Under the pieces are notes generated by a model. That model made no database searches. It was not told where the DNA came from and saw nothing but the letters and a program-made list of their open reading frames with translations. From contig NC_037253.1 of NCBI RefSeq assembly GCF_000002425.4, positions 10,965,065 to 11,029,064 of the forward strand: DNA of 64,000 nucleotides, given 5' to 3'. The position numbers and the translations under genes were made by a program. The number at the start of each line of letters is the position of its first letter. Positions within the stretch are counted from its first letter, which is position 1. The stretch is from Physcomitrium patens. Its lineage: Eukaryota > Streptophyta > Bryopsida > Funariales > Funariaceae. Below, in pieces: positions 11,550-24,956 of the stretch.

Positions 11550-12680
11550 ACTTCATTGAAGTTGCTTCCAATTGCACTATTCTAATGTCATCTAAAAGTT
11601 GAATTAGCCATATTGCTTCTATTGCACCATAGCTAACTGCTATATACTTTGTTTCTATTATGGACCATGCAATTATTGGTTATCTCTTGCAATTCTATGA
11701 AATAGCTCTTACTCTAATAAAAATATATATTATATTATTAATCTTCCATCATTTGTATCTTTAGCTCAATTTTCATTATAATAACCATATAAAATAATGT
11801 TATTACTTCTAAGGTCTAATTTGAAGTATAAAGTATCTTTTAAGTGCCTCATGATTATTTTGATGGTTGTCAAATGGATTAGTCCAACGTTTGACACATG
11901 TTGATTTACAACACTCATTGCATATATAAGATCCATTCTTATGCTAATCATTGTATATATAAATGAACCTATGACCTCTTTCTATAAGACACCTTGCATT
12001 TGATTTTTAATTTCAACAAACTTTTCATTTTTGATCTTCATCAACTTCAAATTAGCATTCAAAGATATTCCAATAGGCTTATACTCTTCTATGTTGAGCC
12101 ATTTTAATACCTCTTCAATATACTTTCTTTAGCTCATTATGATGGTCTTATTAGCTCTTTCAATTCATTTATCTCATATATATATATATATTTTTAAAGT
12201 TTACTTTCAACTAATCCATCATCTTTAAAGTATTGGTTAAGATGATCAAATCATTAACATAGATGACGACAATGAATAAAATTTCATTTGGTTGCATCAC
12301 ATACATAGAATGATTAGCTTTATTTTTTACAAATCTTCTACAAATAAAAAATATGTCAATACATTGGTACCATATCCTTGGTAATTTTTTGAATCCATAG
12401 AAGAATTTTTTTAATTTACAAATAAGATATTGCTTGCCTTCTTCAACAAATCCTTAAAATTAATTTATGTAGATATCATCTTTCAACTTTCTATTATAAA
12501 AGATGTTTTTATATTGATTTGATATATCTTTAGATTCTTTGCTACTTCAATTGCCATAATGGTTATAATTGTGGTGAATTTGGCTATAGAAGCATATGTC
12601 TCATTGAAATCAATATCAACAATTTGCAAGTATCTTTTGGCAACTAATCTAGCTTTGTATCTCAAAACTTTGCCTATTGC
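11550..12680 (-). pseudogene. Ty1/copia relic: reverse transcriptase and RNase H
   Basis: Minus-strand fragments match copia pol. RYKARLVAKRYLQ and DFNETYASIAKFTTI (12665-12485) correspond to the copia RT start. Near 12290-12240 the catalytic YVDDL appears as YVNDL. MDLIYAMSVVNQHVSN and IMRHLKDTLYFKL (11951-11766) belong to the RT/RNase H linker. SYGAIEAIWLIQLL (about 11640-11580) is the RNase H end. Many stops and frameshifts separate the pieces. No flanking LTRs were recognised. It is oriented opposite to most elements of the window and looks old. Confidence 0.85.
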
Positions 12681-13329
12681 ATTCTTTTTGGTTCCAAATA
12701 CCTACTTATAATTAATTAAAGCTTAATTTAGTAGAAATTTAATAAATTTTTAAGTTTAATTTTTAATAAGAGATTTATATTCTTTTTTCATCGCCTTCTT
12801 TTATTTCATAGCATTTGTAGACTTCATTAGATTACACAAACTCAATGTTCCAGCAAGAAATATAACATGAGTATGTTCTTCACTTACTTAAAGAAAAATA
12901 TGATTTGTCCATCATTTTCTAAGTTTTTTTTTTTTTTTTTTTTATTTATTTATTTAGAATTATCTCCTTTCACTTAAAAAAGTTTCATCTTCATATATTT
13001 TAAAGTCTCTTATAGGTTTTTTTTTCTTAATAATTATTTCTTCAAATTTAAAAGTTGATACTCTCTATTATCATCATCTTTAATATCTTGATTGACTTTA
13101 TTTCTGATTCTAGCAATTATAGACACACTTTGATCTACCTTCTTTGGCTCTTCATTTTGATTTGTATTTCTACCATCTTTATTGTCATTATTTTTTATTA
13201 TTTTTGCTAAAATTAAAGATGTGTCCACAAACACACTATTATTTTTACTTGGACATAATTCTAAGTACTCACAAGTGCTCTTTTATTTAAAAAATTATAC
13301 ATTAAAATTCTTAATATTCTTCTTCTTTT

Positions 13330-13990
13330 ATAAACTCATTAATCTATATGCCTTGATATTTTTATAATATGCAACAGATATATATTTTATTTTTTTTATA
13401 TCAAATTTGGATCTCATATAATTTAATACCTTTGTATAAGCAATGTATCCAAAAGTCCTTATATCCAAAAGTCTTTGTATAATACAAGATTTTTTGCTAA
13501 TCCAAGCTTTTTTTTTAGAATCATTGATGTGAATGTACTTGTAGGGCACATATTCCTTGTATACACTGCATTTATTATAGCTTTTGCCTAATATTTATGT
13601 CCAAGATTTTGTGCATGATATATATTTTTTTTCATTTCTATAATGATATGATTTATTCTTTTAGCAACTCTATTTTATTGTGGAATATAAAGAATAGAGA
13701 TTTGTCTTATAATGTCTTGAATCTTCAAGAATTTATCAAAATACTTTGACATATATGTACTTCTATTATCCCTGCACAATACTTTAATCTTAAATTTACA
13801 TTACTTCTCTACAAGTGTGTTAAATACCTTACACCTTAAAAAATACTTACTCTTAGCATTAAAGATATAAATCTACATCTTTCTCAAGAAATCATCAATA
13901 AATATGATAAAATAATCTACTCCTCTTATTAATAGTATTTTCATCAATCCACAAATATAAGAATGTATAATCTCTAATAATTTGCTAATA
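13330..13990 (-). pseudogene. Ty1/copia relic: integrase
   Basis: Still on the minus strand and upstream of the RT relic, IFIDDF (about 13910-13880), an IPQ-N-VAKR-N-like stretch (near 13690-13650) and HAQNLG (near 13615) match the copia integrase core. The end of integrase follows at about 13480-13330: IRTFGYIAYTKV, MRSKFDIKKIKYISV and KAYRL. The order IN then RT is the copia order. The left edge in element orientation is cut by the LTR beginning at 13994, so gag and protease are absent. Confidence 0.8.
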
Positions 13991-13993
13991 CAT

Positions 13994-15135
13994 TGTCATA
14001 TTATGTATTTTCTTATTTGAAAATGCATCAAGCACTTGACTATAGAAGATGAAGTTATATGTTACAATTATCTAAAAAATCTTAATAGATTTCAATCATT
14101 AATAAGAAAGTAATTTGAATTTTAATGCAAAAGGACTTAAAATCAATACAAAGTGCTCAAAAACACTCTTCTTAATTATCTCAAGTAAATACAAATTTTA
14201 ATTGTATCGTTATTTGCTTCTATTTTATAACTTCCAATTTTTTCTTCAAACCCTAATCTTAAGCAATGAGCTTCAATTAGTTGTAATTCTTGATCTAACC
14301 ATCTAATTGGTACAAAAATTTTCATAATAGTGAAATAATATGTCTTCTATATGCTAAGAAAATTTTAATTCAATCCAACTTTAAAATTATAAAAAAAATG
14401 TAAAAGAACTACACTAATATTTCTTGGCTACCAACTTGAAGGTTATTAATGAAGTTTAAGCAATAATTTCTCTGTCTCCAACTATTAACTTCAGCTCCAA
14501 ATTGATATATAGCTTGATATTTCAATCTATTAAAACAATGCCAAATTTTTCTTAATTCCAATAAATACATCTTAAAATATTGCAAAAATTCTATCCAACC
14601 TTAAACTGCCAACTTTTGGTACTTTCTTGCACTAACAACTAAATATCTTCCAATTGCATTATTAAAATAATAAAAAATTTAATACACAATTAGCACATCT
14701 ATTCAACTATGTATTAACAAATTTTGAATTATAGATGTCATTTGCATCTCACAAATCAGCCAATAGTACCAACGCTAATTTTATTACATAAATTCAAAGT
14801 CATCAATACAAACTGTGACTTTGCATAATGATTGTAAAGTCTTTTTAAAATCTATGAAAGCTAGCTTTATAACTTTAAAAAAAACTTGAAGTTAGCTCTT
14901 TGATCTAATTCTCTAATCTCCAAAATTTTCTTTACTTTATTCTAAGCAGCTATTTTTGTAGCTAAGGATCTGATTTTAATCTCGATCTACAAAGGATTGT
15001 TCCTTGGATATCAATTCAATCTTTTTTAGGAATTTTTTATGACAACTCTATCTTTAATTTTATTTTGGAGTTAATTATATTAAATATTTATTCAATCTAC
15101 TTCATTTCTATTAATTTATGGACTTTCTAAGGTAT
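13994..15135 (-). mobile_element. Degenerate LTR of family B/C, reverse orientation
   Basis: It begins TGTCATATTATGTATT and continues with AAGCACTTGACTATAGAAGATGAAG, which matches the LTR at 40647 (reverse orientation). The next 300 bp also match, including the CTAATCTTAAGCAATGAGCTTCAA-like stretch and the following GTTGTAATTCT. The far end is lost where copy A5 abuts it at 15136. It interrupts the copia integrase, so it is younger than the copia relic. No gene is seen inside. Confidence 0.7.
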
Positions 15136-15684
15136 TATCAAGAACAAAAATTCTATAAAAGCAAATAAATAAGTGAGATTTTTTCAAAGAAGTATGAAAA
15201 AATAGAAACAAGGAAGTATATATATTAAAAAGAAACTAGAATGACTATTGCCAAAAGTCAAAAAAACTATAGATTCTTTAAATTAGACTAAAAGCAAGAA
15301 AGAAGTTGATAAGAATAAAGAAAGCTTCACTCTTATCTCTATGTATACTATCTAACTATGAGCTACATGGCAACATTCTATAGGACCTTCAAAATATATT
15401 GACTTTACATAATGCATATTTTAACTTGTATGGCAAGTTTTTTATATCAATGCCATATAGTTAACTTGTTCTACAAGCTATCAACATTTATGGTATGTGA
15501 TTAACTTGTTGATGAAATTTTTAACCTATTAATTAATTATAAATACATGTAAAATCAAAGCGGCATTTATGAAAAATTTTAAAAATATTTTTTAGAAGAT
15601 ATTATGAAATTAATTTATATTTACTTACTTCTACCTATTCATATTACATAGATAATAATTACAATAAATATATATCTATGATAT
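15136..15684 (-). mobile_element. 3' LTR of family-A copy A5
   Basis: A 549-bp LTR in reverse orientation. Its + strand begins TATCAAGAACAAAAATTC (consensus TGTCAAGGACAAGAATTC) and ends ATCTATGATA. It keeps the TATA-proximal hairpin near 15308-15345. Its length equals that of the A2 5' LTR. It is followed on the + strand by A5's extra-ORF region. Confidence 0.9.
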
Positions 15685-15729
15685 TATTCCTTTGTCTAAG
15701 TACAAGTTCTATAAAGAGCGATAATCACA

Positions 15730-16131
15730 TATTGAGGAAGTCTAAGATGCAACAAATTGTATTTTGCCGCATACTCTAAGATAATTGATAGGTCCTCTCA
15801 GCCATCAATAATGTTACATTCGAAGATAAGAAGACCACCTTCTTATTTGATCATTGTTGAGACCTTCATAACTTCCTTCAAATAAAATATTTATAATACT
15901 ATATAGAGTTGTTCCTACCTCCAATAAAATCACCAAATATTAAGACTCCCTTCTCAAGTCGTGATATCAAACATGTTATATCTTGCCATGTATTTGAAGA
16001 AAAATATGTCATTCTTGAAGATCTTCATTTCTATTACGTCGTCTTAAAGGGTATCATAATTACAATGTCTTGTCCAATAAGTCAACAAATGATGGTTTTT
16101 GACTTGAATCTAATGGCTATTGTTTTTCCAT
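15730..16131 (-). pseudogene. Family-A extra ORF (A5 copy), decayed
   Basis: The minus strand from about 16131 to 15730 aligns with the 423-bp extra ORF of A0 and A1, between the chromodomain and the LTR. The start codon position, the segment equivalent to GRDxRCL-LEVGTT and the GHYRWLRGPI-like segment can be followed, with stops and small indels. A + strand open frame at 15909-16181 is the antisense of this region and is not a gene. Confidence 0.6.
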
Positions 16132-16279
16132 CTCTTTCACACTCTAATTATATAGAAGCTATAAACAAGACTAGAAGGTAGAATACAAGCATTTCTAAAT
16201 TGTGTTTCTTTTATAGCAAAGGTTTGCTATCCTTCATCTTGATTTTAATAGATGTCATTGATAAAAAGCATTGATCTTC

Positions 16280-19200
16280 TCTATTACATTATAAGACTTT
16301 ATGTTGACCCTCATATATGTTTGCTAATATTGTATCTATGTAAATGAATAAGATGTTCCAACCTAAGTTGATGCTATCTTAAGTCTAAGACTTCTTCCAT
16401 CTTAAGTTCTTCATTATTACCTGCTTCTAAAGGAGGTGGTGGTATTTGTCTTCTTTTTGAAATATTCACTATCTTATGTAGCTCTAAAACACATACATGA
16501 AATATGAGATGGATTTCTATAGACTTCAATAGATGTAATCAATAAGTGAGTAGATTGACTTATTTATAAATTGAAAATAGTTGAAGGCTATAGTAATCCA
16601 ATTTATTATAAGAGCAAATAGTTTTAATATTACAATGAAGTAATCATATCTTATTACCAACATAGAAATGACATTATTTTTTGTGATAGGCATCTACGTT
16701 GCTCTTTTATTATTCTTGAGCCTATTTTAGTTGAACTTTTATTATTGCATACATCTTAGTTAAATGATTTGTTAAATCTTTCTCCATGTAATTATCAACT
16801 TTTGAAAAGTCAAAAGTATCAAGTCATGGATGATAATCATAATTAGCAAAGAAAGATATTTATTATATAGAAAAATGTACCATATTATTATAAGCAAAAT
16901 TTGCCAATGGCAAAAGAATTATCCAATTATCTTATTGGTAGTTGATAGTCTACCTCAAATACTACTCTAAAATTTGATTTCATGCTTTATTTGTCCATTA
17001 TTTTGGAGATTGAAAGTCAAAGTTAGTTTCATGTCTACTTTTAAAATTTTAAAAATTATTTTCTAAAATCTTAATATAAACTAAATTTTTCTATTTGATA
17101 TAATATTTTTAAATAATCTATTATAGCAATAGATATTTTCAAAGAAAAGCTTGATTGTTTCTTCACTTGTGAAAGATTTTGTATATGGTACAAAATGTGC
17201 CATCTTAGTAAAACGATCTACTATTACAAATATAAAGTGATAAGAACTTAAAACTAGAAGATTAATAATAAAATTCATAGAAACAAAAGACCATGGTTGT
17301 TCTAGAATGTACAATGGCTAAAGAAGTTCATAAGATCAATGACAAGGAATTTTCGATCTTAAACAAATATCATAAGATTGTACAAAATCTTTTATTGCCT
17401 TCTATATTTAGAGCCACTAAAAATATTTAGATATTAGTTCAAAAGTCTTATTGTATCCAAAACATCTTGTTGTTGAAAGTTGTGAAAAGCATGAAGAACA
17501 CATAATTGAGCTTTATCTTCTAAAACATATAAGTGCCCCTTAAAATATAGTAGATTGTTCTTGAATTCAAACTTAAAAGTAACTTGAGACTTTAAAGGAT
17601 TTTTCTTGATATCACAAATAAGAATATTAAAAGAAATACTTACTTAATGAAAGTTGAATTAACAATTTGTGTTTATTTTTTTTTTTAAAGATGAAGATAT
17701 TTTAGTTTCAACAAAATTATTTGTTATTGATCAAAAGAAAAAAAAAAAATTATACAAAATAAGATTTTTTAGGAATTGCATGTAATAAACCTTGTTGTTT
17801 TTTTGTTTGATAAGTGATCTTAAATTTGAATCTTAACAAGGACCTACTCCAGCAAGCTTGGCAATGATTCAAAATATGTATTGACATAAAATATTTAAGA
17901 TTCTTTTGATTTATATATATAGTGACTAGATTAAGAGCGCCTTCTAGATAATGGCATTATTCTTCAAATAAATCTATGATTGCAAGAAGTTTTTATTATA
18001 GATCTTGTAGTTGATTTTAATTACTGAAAAAAATTTGGAATAAAAATTTACTAAGTGAATTTTATTATTTCTTTCTATTTATGATAATATGGCATCTATA
18101 GTAAAATCTATTATATTTTTTTCAATAAAAATGACTTAGAAAAGTCAATGTAATACAAAATTGATGCAAAAACAAAGTTCATCTTCAAAGCTTCAAATAT
18201 TACTCTCACTTCTTGCTTCTATTGAAGTTTGTTTTTACAAATCAAATGTATAAGTAGAGTTGCAACTTAAGAGAAGTTTTTAATAAAGATTTGATAATAA
18301 TTAGCAAATCTCAAAAAACATTGGATATCTCTTACCATTTTTGAGTTCTTTTAATCCATAATACTTTGAACTTTCTTGAGATCAATCATAAGTTTATCAT
18401 TTGAAATAATGTATTTTAAGAAGTCAACTTGAGTAGTGTGAAATATAAATTTATTTCATCTTAGTATAGAATCTCATATCTCTTAGTTTTTGTAATACAT
18501 GACAAACATAAAATTTATATTCTTTTGTGTTCTTAGAATAGATTAAAATGTCATTTAGATAACAAACAACAAAATTGTCAAATAATTCTCAAAAGACATC
18601 ATCCATTAGATGTTAAAAAGTTGTTGATACATTTGTAAGTCCAAAAGACATAATATTATATTCAAAATGTTTGTACTTGGTTCAAAATACAATCTTCTAT
18701 TCATCTCCTTCTTTGATATATATTAGACTGTATGTCTGTCATAGATCTATTTTTGTATAGATCCTAAACTAATTGAACTAATCAAAAAGTCTAGATATTA
18801 AAGGTAGTGGATACTTATTCTTGATGGTGATCTTGTTGAATCCTCAATAATCAATATACATCCATAATAATCCATCTTTTTTCTTTACAAATAAAATTGG
18901 AACTTTGCTGGAAATTTGAAATGGCATATGAAGTTCTCAAATAGATTCTCTTGAATATATTCTTTAAATTCAATCAACTCATTTTGTGATAAACTATAGA
19001 TTGGTCCAAATGGCAATTGAGTTTTTTGTAGAAGGTCAATTGAATAGTCATAGGAATGATGTTTTAGAAGAATATTTATATTTTTTTTTTCAAACATATC
19101 TTTAAAATCTTAATATTGGCTATGAATGCCATTTGAAGACTTTTCACTATTAGAAATAAATGTGGCATAAATGACATAAGGAGTTTTTTTTTGTAGCATA

Positions 19201-19740
19201 CAAAAAAGTTCTTGTAGTTAAAAATAAAAGTTTGGTTATAATAAGCTTATGAATTTTTATTTGATTAATTATATTTTTAATTATACTTTCAAAAAAGTCA
19301 AGATTACAAAAAATCTAATTTATTTGAAGATTATATTTTTTAACCACAATAAATCTAAAATGACTAAATTAAAAAGAGATCTTATGATATTAAATATTAT
19401 AAAACCACTATAACCATTAATTACTATTTTTAAAAGAAATGTTTCATAAATAATATCTATAAAAGAAAAATGAACCACTATCTATGACTTCTATATGAAT
19501 AAATTTATTTTCTTTATTAAAAATATGATATGTCTTTTAACAAATATTTTATTTAAAAAATAAGTTGAAGCTCTTAAATCAAGCAAGAAAAAGGCTTTGT
19601 GATATTAAGATTTTAAACTAATATCTATTATAAAACAAAGAGGAGATTTTGAAGAAAGAATAGAACCCTTATTATATTTTGTATAAGGTTTCAACCGCAT
19701 GATTTCTATTGTAGTTGGATAAAATTATTTTCTAACTTAT
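16280..19740 (-). pseudogene. Family-A copy A5: pol (protease to chromodomain), decayed
   Basis: On the minus strand the order from high to low coordinates is protease (about 19700-19200), RT start (19097-18885: IYSLSQNELIEFKEYI, then ENFICHFKFPA), RT core and RNase H (about 18880-17800), integrase (17660-16750) and chromodomain (about 16480-16300). Integrase shows VIVDRFTKMAHFVP and YNRLFKNIISNRK at 17314-17081. Stops are frequent throughout. The copy is clearly older than A1. Confidence 0.85.
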
Positions 19741-19749
19741 TGCCTTCTT

Positions 19750-19951
19750 TGATAGTCAAACTTCTCATTTTATGATTGTGTTGCTTCATTGAATAATATT
19801 GAATACTATGCTTTGATTTTTTTACAATATAAATACAATCCTTCTTTACAACAATAAGTATTTTCTTGCTCAGTGAGAAGTTTAAAATATATCACAATAA
19901 TTTATATATCCTCTACTTCTAAAGGTATGTATTGAAAAGTTATTAGTTTTG
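19750..19951 (-). pseudogene. Family-A copy A5: gag zinc-knuckle end, truncated
   Basis: The minus strand reads LLTEQEN-like residues and then a CCHC knuckle region equivalent to LCLYCGEPKHTAQHC of A1, ending with the shared CTACAATAG stop context. Gag is cut off at 19951, where the A3 LTR begins; the N-terminal part of A5 is not found in the window. Confidence 0.75.
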
Positions 19952-20340
19952 TGTCATGGATATACATAAATATTTTAATAAATATCTATATAATTAGATA
20001 GAAGTAAGTAAAAATAGATAAAAATAGATTAATTTAATAATACCTTCTAAACAGCTTCTTGAAAGCTTTATAGATATTACTTTTACTTTATATGTGTTTG
20101 TAGTTGATTAATAGATTAGAAACTTGGTCAACAAGATTACCACATGTTGGTAGCTTACAAAATAAGCTAACTATGTGAAGTAGATATAAAAAACTTGCCT
20201 TATAAGTTAAGATATGTGTCTTTTAAAATCAACTTATTTTAGAGGTTTTATAAGACATTGCCACATAGTTTTCAATTGAGAGTATATAGAGGCAAGAGTG
20301 AAGCCTTCTCCATTCTTTTCAATACCTTTGTGATCTTTAG
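19952..20340 (+). mobile_element. 5' LTR of family-A copy A3, left part
   Basis: It starts TGTCATGGATATACATA and aligns with the first two thirds of the other family-A LTRs. It stops at 20340 because copy A2 is inserted here. The remainder is at 35738-35881. The A2 target duplication is TTTAG (20336-20340) and TTTAT (35733-35737). It carries a TATATAGAGG box and a decayed hairpin. Confidence 0.9.
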
Positions 20341-20889
20341 TGTTACAGACATATATATTTACTTCAATAGTTACTTATAAGATTAAGTAGAAGTAGGTAA
20401 ATATAAAATAATTTCATAAAGTCTTCTAGAAAAGCTTCCTAGAAGCTTCATAGACATAGTTTTGACTTTAGATGTGTTTGTAGGTTAGAAACTTGGCCAA
20501 AAAGCTAACCATATATTGGTAGCTTGTGGAACAAGTTATCTCCATATAATAGCTTATGAAATAAGCCAACTACGTGGTGCATACATAGATAACTTACTTT
20601 GTAAGATAAGACATGTGGCTAGCAAAGTCAACACATGTTAGAGGTCTTATAGGACATCACTATATAACTCTTAATTAGATAGTATATATAGAGGCAAGAA
20701 TGAAGCCTTCTTCACTCTTATCAACGCCTTTCTAATCTTAGTCTTATTTCAAGACTTTCTAGTCTTCGTGTGTTTGGCAATAGCCATTCTATTTAATATT
20801 ACATCACCTTTTGAGTGACTTTCTAGTTCTCTTCAGTGATAGAAGAGTGTATTGAGGATTCTCTTTCTTTGAGATTCATGTCCTTGACA
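20341..20889 (+). mobile_element. 5' LTR of family-A copy A2
   Basis: A 549-bp LTR starts TGTTACAGACATATATA and ends CTTGACA. A TATATATA box lies at about 20686, followed by a hairpin with arms near GGCAAGAATGAAG and CTTCACTCTTATC. The segment CACTCTTATCAA (20713-20724) pairs with the primer site at 20892-20903 in 11 of 12 positions. Confidence 0.92.
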
Positions 20890-20891
20890 AT

Positions 20892-20903
20892 TTGACAAGA
20901 GTG
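20892..20903 (+). other. Putative self-priming primer-binding site of A2
   Basis: TTGACAAGAGTG lies 2 nt after the LTR end. It is complementary to the R-region segment of the family-A LTR. No tRNA-like TGG-start primer site is present. Confidence 0.65.
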
Positions 20904-21126
20904 CTAATACATTCTTTCTATCTTGTTTTAAAAGTGAGTAGATTATTTCACTTCTATTGTTGTGTTTTGAAGGTTGCAGACTACCCACCTTTAAACAAAA
21001 AAATATTATTTTTTAATACTGATCTTTTCCTTAAAGAAAGTAGATTATTCCTCTTTATAGGATTTATTTTTAGAAGTTATTGATCACCCTCTTCTAATTT
21101 AACTTTTGAATTTGTTTGAGTTGTCT

Positions 21127-22175
21127 ATGGAAGGAAAGATTATGGATGCTTCTTTCAACGGAAGTGAGAATAGATTTGCAACTATGGCAGATCTTCATGA
21201 GCTTATCAACACTCTAAGAGTGGAAATATCATGTATTTTTAATGTGAATCATGGAAGTACTATGCCTACACTTATGGAAGAAGTTCAAAGTCTACAACAA
21301 AAAATTGTGCAGTTGAAAGAAGCAAGTAGATCAACGTCACAACCAAATCTAAGGAGTTTTGTTTCTACAAGTATGATAGGGACAAGGATTAGTATGCCTG
21401 AGAAGTTCGATGGAACAAGATCAAAATTTTGAGGATTTTTATAACAAGTCAAACTCTATCTAAGGTTGCATCCTTTTCAATATCTTGATGGATTTATCCA
21501 AGTCGGATTTATAGATGCATTACTATCAGGAAGTGCTCTCGCTTGGTTTGCACCTTTAATGGAAAAGATTCATGACTCTTTTATGATTTGAATTCATTCC
21601 TAGAAGTATTTATGGCCATATTTGGAAAAAGTGATCCAGAACGAGTAGTAGAGACCAAGCTTTTATCCTTGTGGCAAGGATCATGATCAACCACTACATA
21701 TGATGTCGAATTCCAAAATCTTGCTTATGACATGGATTGGAAAGACAAAGCACTTATTAACCAATTTTGATATGAATTGAAGGATAGTGTCAAAGATTTG
21801 TTATTAACAATGTCGAAAGTAGAATATTTGAAATAATTTATTACTCAAGCGATTGCATGCGACAATCATTTATTTGAAAGATGTCAAGAACAAAGATTTG
21901 GTTGGAGAGTAACAAGTCAAGTAATGGCGACAGCTCCCAAGTTTTCTGAAACATATTCATCAAAGCCAAAACTAATGCAAATTGATATGATACGTTTTAA
22001 ATCTCTCACAAAGCAAAAAAAGACTCGATGTTGCTAAGAAGGCTTGTGTTTATATTTTGGAGAAGTTAAGCACACTGCTCAATATTGTCTAAAGAAGCAA
22101 CTCAATTACAAAATGAAGAACACGATTACCAAAGAAGATAATGTGTCAGAAAATAAGTTTTTCCAACTACAATAG
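21127..22175 (+). pseudogene. Family-A copy A2: gag
   Basis: The first in-frame ATG gives MEGKIMDASFNGSENRF and a coiled-coil-like helix (LHELINTLRVEI, VQSLQQKIVQLKEA). The capsid part follows PEKFDGTRSKF, with QVKLYLRLHP-like and SGSALAWFAPL segments. A knuckle region lies at about 22050-22110, and the end is CAATAG at 22170-22175. Stops occur at 21430-21432 (the TGA shared by A1 and A3) and elsewhere. The N-terminus differs from that of A1, so A2/A3 and A1 are distinct subfamilies. Confidence 0.85.
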
Positions 22176-24956
22176 GGACTGTGCGACTGGAATCATGTGC
22201 AATACCTAGTAAAGGTCCTACCCTCTCTTTAGATTCCTCACCTTGTTTTATAATAGAAGTATAAATATAAAATATTTAAGATCTAATAATCACAAAGTCT
22301 TTGCCTTATTAGATTCAGGAGCCTCAACATGTTTTATAGAGAAAGATTTTGCCAAAAATAAAAAAAATACCTTTAGTGAAAAAAGTTAAATCCGTACATG
22401 TAGAAATCATAGATGGTCGTTCGTTGTCTTCTGGAAATGTTACCCATAAAATTATTCCTTTAGATGTAGCAATTAAAGATCATAACAATATAGTAGTATT
22501 TAATGTAATAAAATCTCCTTCTATTTTGATTATTTAAAGATTATCATGGCTAGAAAAATATAGCCCTCAAATAGATTAGATTTCTCGTAACCTTAACTTT
22601 TTTGATAGTATAATCCAAGATTGCGTTAGCACAGTAGAAGTACATAAGTCCAATATGTCCAAACTTTTACTAGTAGGTGCAAAAGCTTTCATGTATGCTG
22701 CAAAAGAAGGATCATCTTTTGCTATATATGCTACACCCATTTCTAATGATAAAACAACATCGAGTGGTATTCCTAAGCAATATGAAGAATTCCAAGATAT
22801 TTTTTAAAAAAAGAATGTAGATATTCTTCTCAAACATCGACCTTATGATTGTTCAATTGATCTCCAAGAAGGAGCTCAACTACCATTCAGACCAATCTAT
22901 AGCTTATTGCAAAATGAGTTGGTTGCATTAAAGCAGTACATTGATGAAAATTTGGAAAAGAACTTCATACGCCATTCTAAATCTCCAACCGGGGCTCCTA
23001 TCTTATTTGTGAAAAAGAAAGATGGATCTTTGTGAATGTGTATGGATTATCGAGAACTCAACAAGATCACCATCAAAAATAGATATCATTTACATTTGAT
23101 TTCAGGACTTCTCGATCAACTCAATCAAATAAAGATCTATACCAAAATAGATCTATGAGATGCATACAACTTAGTTCCTATCAAAGTGCATATGAAGGTG
23201 ATGAATGGAAGATTGCTTTTCGAACTAGGTATGAATATTTTGAATATAATGTCATGCCTTTTTGACTCACATATGCACCAACCACTTTTCAACATCTTAT
23301 GAATGATGGTTTTTGTGAATTTTAGATGATTTTGTTGTTTGCTATTTAGACGACATTCTAATCTACTCTAAGAACAGAAAAGCATATAAACTTCATATTC
23401 GTCGCGTGTTACAAAAACTTAGAGATATAAGATTATATGCCAAGTTGGAAAAGTGTATATTCTACACTACTCAAGTTGACTTTTTAGGATACATCATTTC
23501 CAATGAAGGCCTTATGATGGATCCAAAAAAGGTTCAAATTATTATAGATTGAAAGATTCTAAGAACAATACGAGATGTGCAATGCTTTTTGGGCTTTGTT
23601 AATTACTATCAAATCTTCATCAAGAATTTTTCTCAAGTTACAACTCTACTTATATGTTTGACTTGTAAAGACAAAGTTGAGTGGAATAAAGAAGTAGAAG
23701 CATTATTTGATGTTTTAAAGAAGGAATTTATTTCTGCACCAATCTTATATTGCGTTGACTTTTTTAAGGCATTTTTTATGGAAAGAGACGTGTCAGATTT
23801 TGCTATAGGTGCCATATTGTCACAAATGGAAATAGATGACAAACTCCATCCAATAGCTTTCTATTTGAGGAAGTTTTCAGCAGCTGAGATTAATTATGAG
23901 ATCTAGAATAAAGAGTTTCTTACAATCGTGGATTCATTTCAAGAATGGCATCATTATCTAGAAGGCATCTCAAGTCGAGTTACCGTATATATAGACCATA
24001 AGAACCTCGAGTACTTCATGTCAGCATGTGTCTTGAATCGTCGTCAAGCTTCTTGGAACATGTCTTTATCTAGATTCAATTTCAAGTTGACTTATCAATC
24101 TGGAAAACAAGAAGGTCTATGTGATTTTTATTTTACTTATTCTACAATTTCTTTCAGAATAAACCTGTACAGGAAAATTTGAATACAGGGAAAGATTAAG
24201 TGCATGAGTTTTACTTATTAAGGTCACACAATTAATTATTTTCCAAACCACTAAAACACTAAGAAATACTACGATACTTTCTTCCAGTAACAATACTCCT
24301 TCTTTAGTTGATAACAATAGTGTGCAACTCTGCACTCTCAAAATACTACTCAAAATACAATAATTTCCATCCAACACCAGGAATAACAGATTCACTCCAA
24401 TCAATCTAAATTCACATAATTTCTTTAATCATAGACTTTTTCTGTTGAAACACACACAGCTCTCAATAAACAACAATCATAATCTTCTAATAACTCTTCA
24501 TATAATTCAATCACTCAGTACTCCAATTACATAATCAATAACTAATAAATGAATCTCTGATTTATTCTACAGACTCACTTTTCAAAAACTATAAAGAAGG
24601 AGATGCATCTTTGATCAACAAAGATCAATTCTCTTGAAGCTCAAGCATTTTCATCTTTGAGCTATAAAATCAACATTGACTATTCATTCAACATTTATGA
24701 AGCAAATTCAATCAAGGATGTCCTCTAATCCTCTTGTTCACGATATCAAGGATACTTCCTCTAAGTCTTATGATACTTCCAAGTTTGAATTCAAGAATAA
24801 TCTATTATACTTCAAAGAATGCTTATATATTTCAGAAGGTGAAGCTCAATTACATGTTCTTCAAGCTCGTCATGACTTTCCAATAGCAAGACATTTTGGG
24901 TACAATAAAACTTTGGAATTAATATCCAAGAATTTTTGGTGACCGCAAATGTCAAA
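22160..24956 (+). pseudogene. Family-A copy A2: pol, truncated in integrase
   Basis: The fragments follow the family order. Protease: LDSGASTCF near 22313 and HVEIIDGRSLSSGNVTH at 22400-22450. RT: KKKDGS near 23015 and YLDD near 23343. RNase H: RDVSDFAIGAILSQ at 23790-23830 and [10 protein letters not shown] near 23985. Then the linker and the start of integrase at 24676-24950. Several stops and frameshifts are present. The RNase H end is split by an LTR fragment at 24120-24594. At 24957 the sequence switches abruptly to family-D integrase, so the rest of A2 integrase and the chromodomain are missing. Confidence 0.88.
24120..24594 (-). mobile_element. LTR fragment of family D, reverse orientation, inside A2
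   Basis: Its reverse complement matches D-family LTRs: the end GTAGAATAAGTAAAA, the upstream CAGGTTTATTCTG (compare 62350) and the middle AATAAATCAGAGATT (compare 46010). The D-LTR 5' portion is missing, and about 30 bp of A2 at the junction is also lost. No gene is inside. An ORF at 24117-24404 is spurious. Confidence 0.8.

Noticed and set aside
12181..12192. Short AT repeats and the poly-T run near 12923 as regulatory or terminator signals
   Set aside because: Common simple sequence in very AT-rich DNA, with no associated gene.
15909..16181. 90-codon + strand ORF
   Set aside because: It is antisense to the decayed extra ORF of copy A5; the coding sense is minus. ORFs at 3598-3801 and 31252-31482 are the same kind of antisense shadow.
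18885..19097. Independent small gene on the minus strand
   Set aside because: It is the RT start of copy A5, matching A1 at about 28300-28500.
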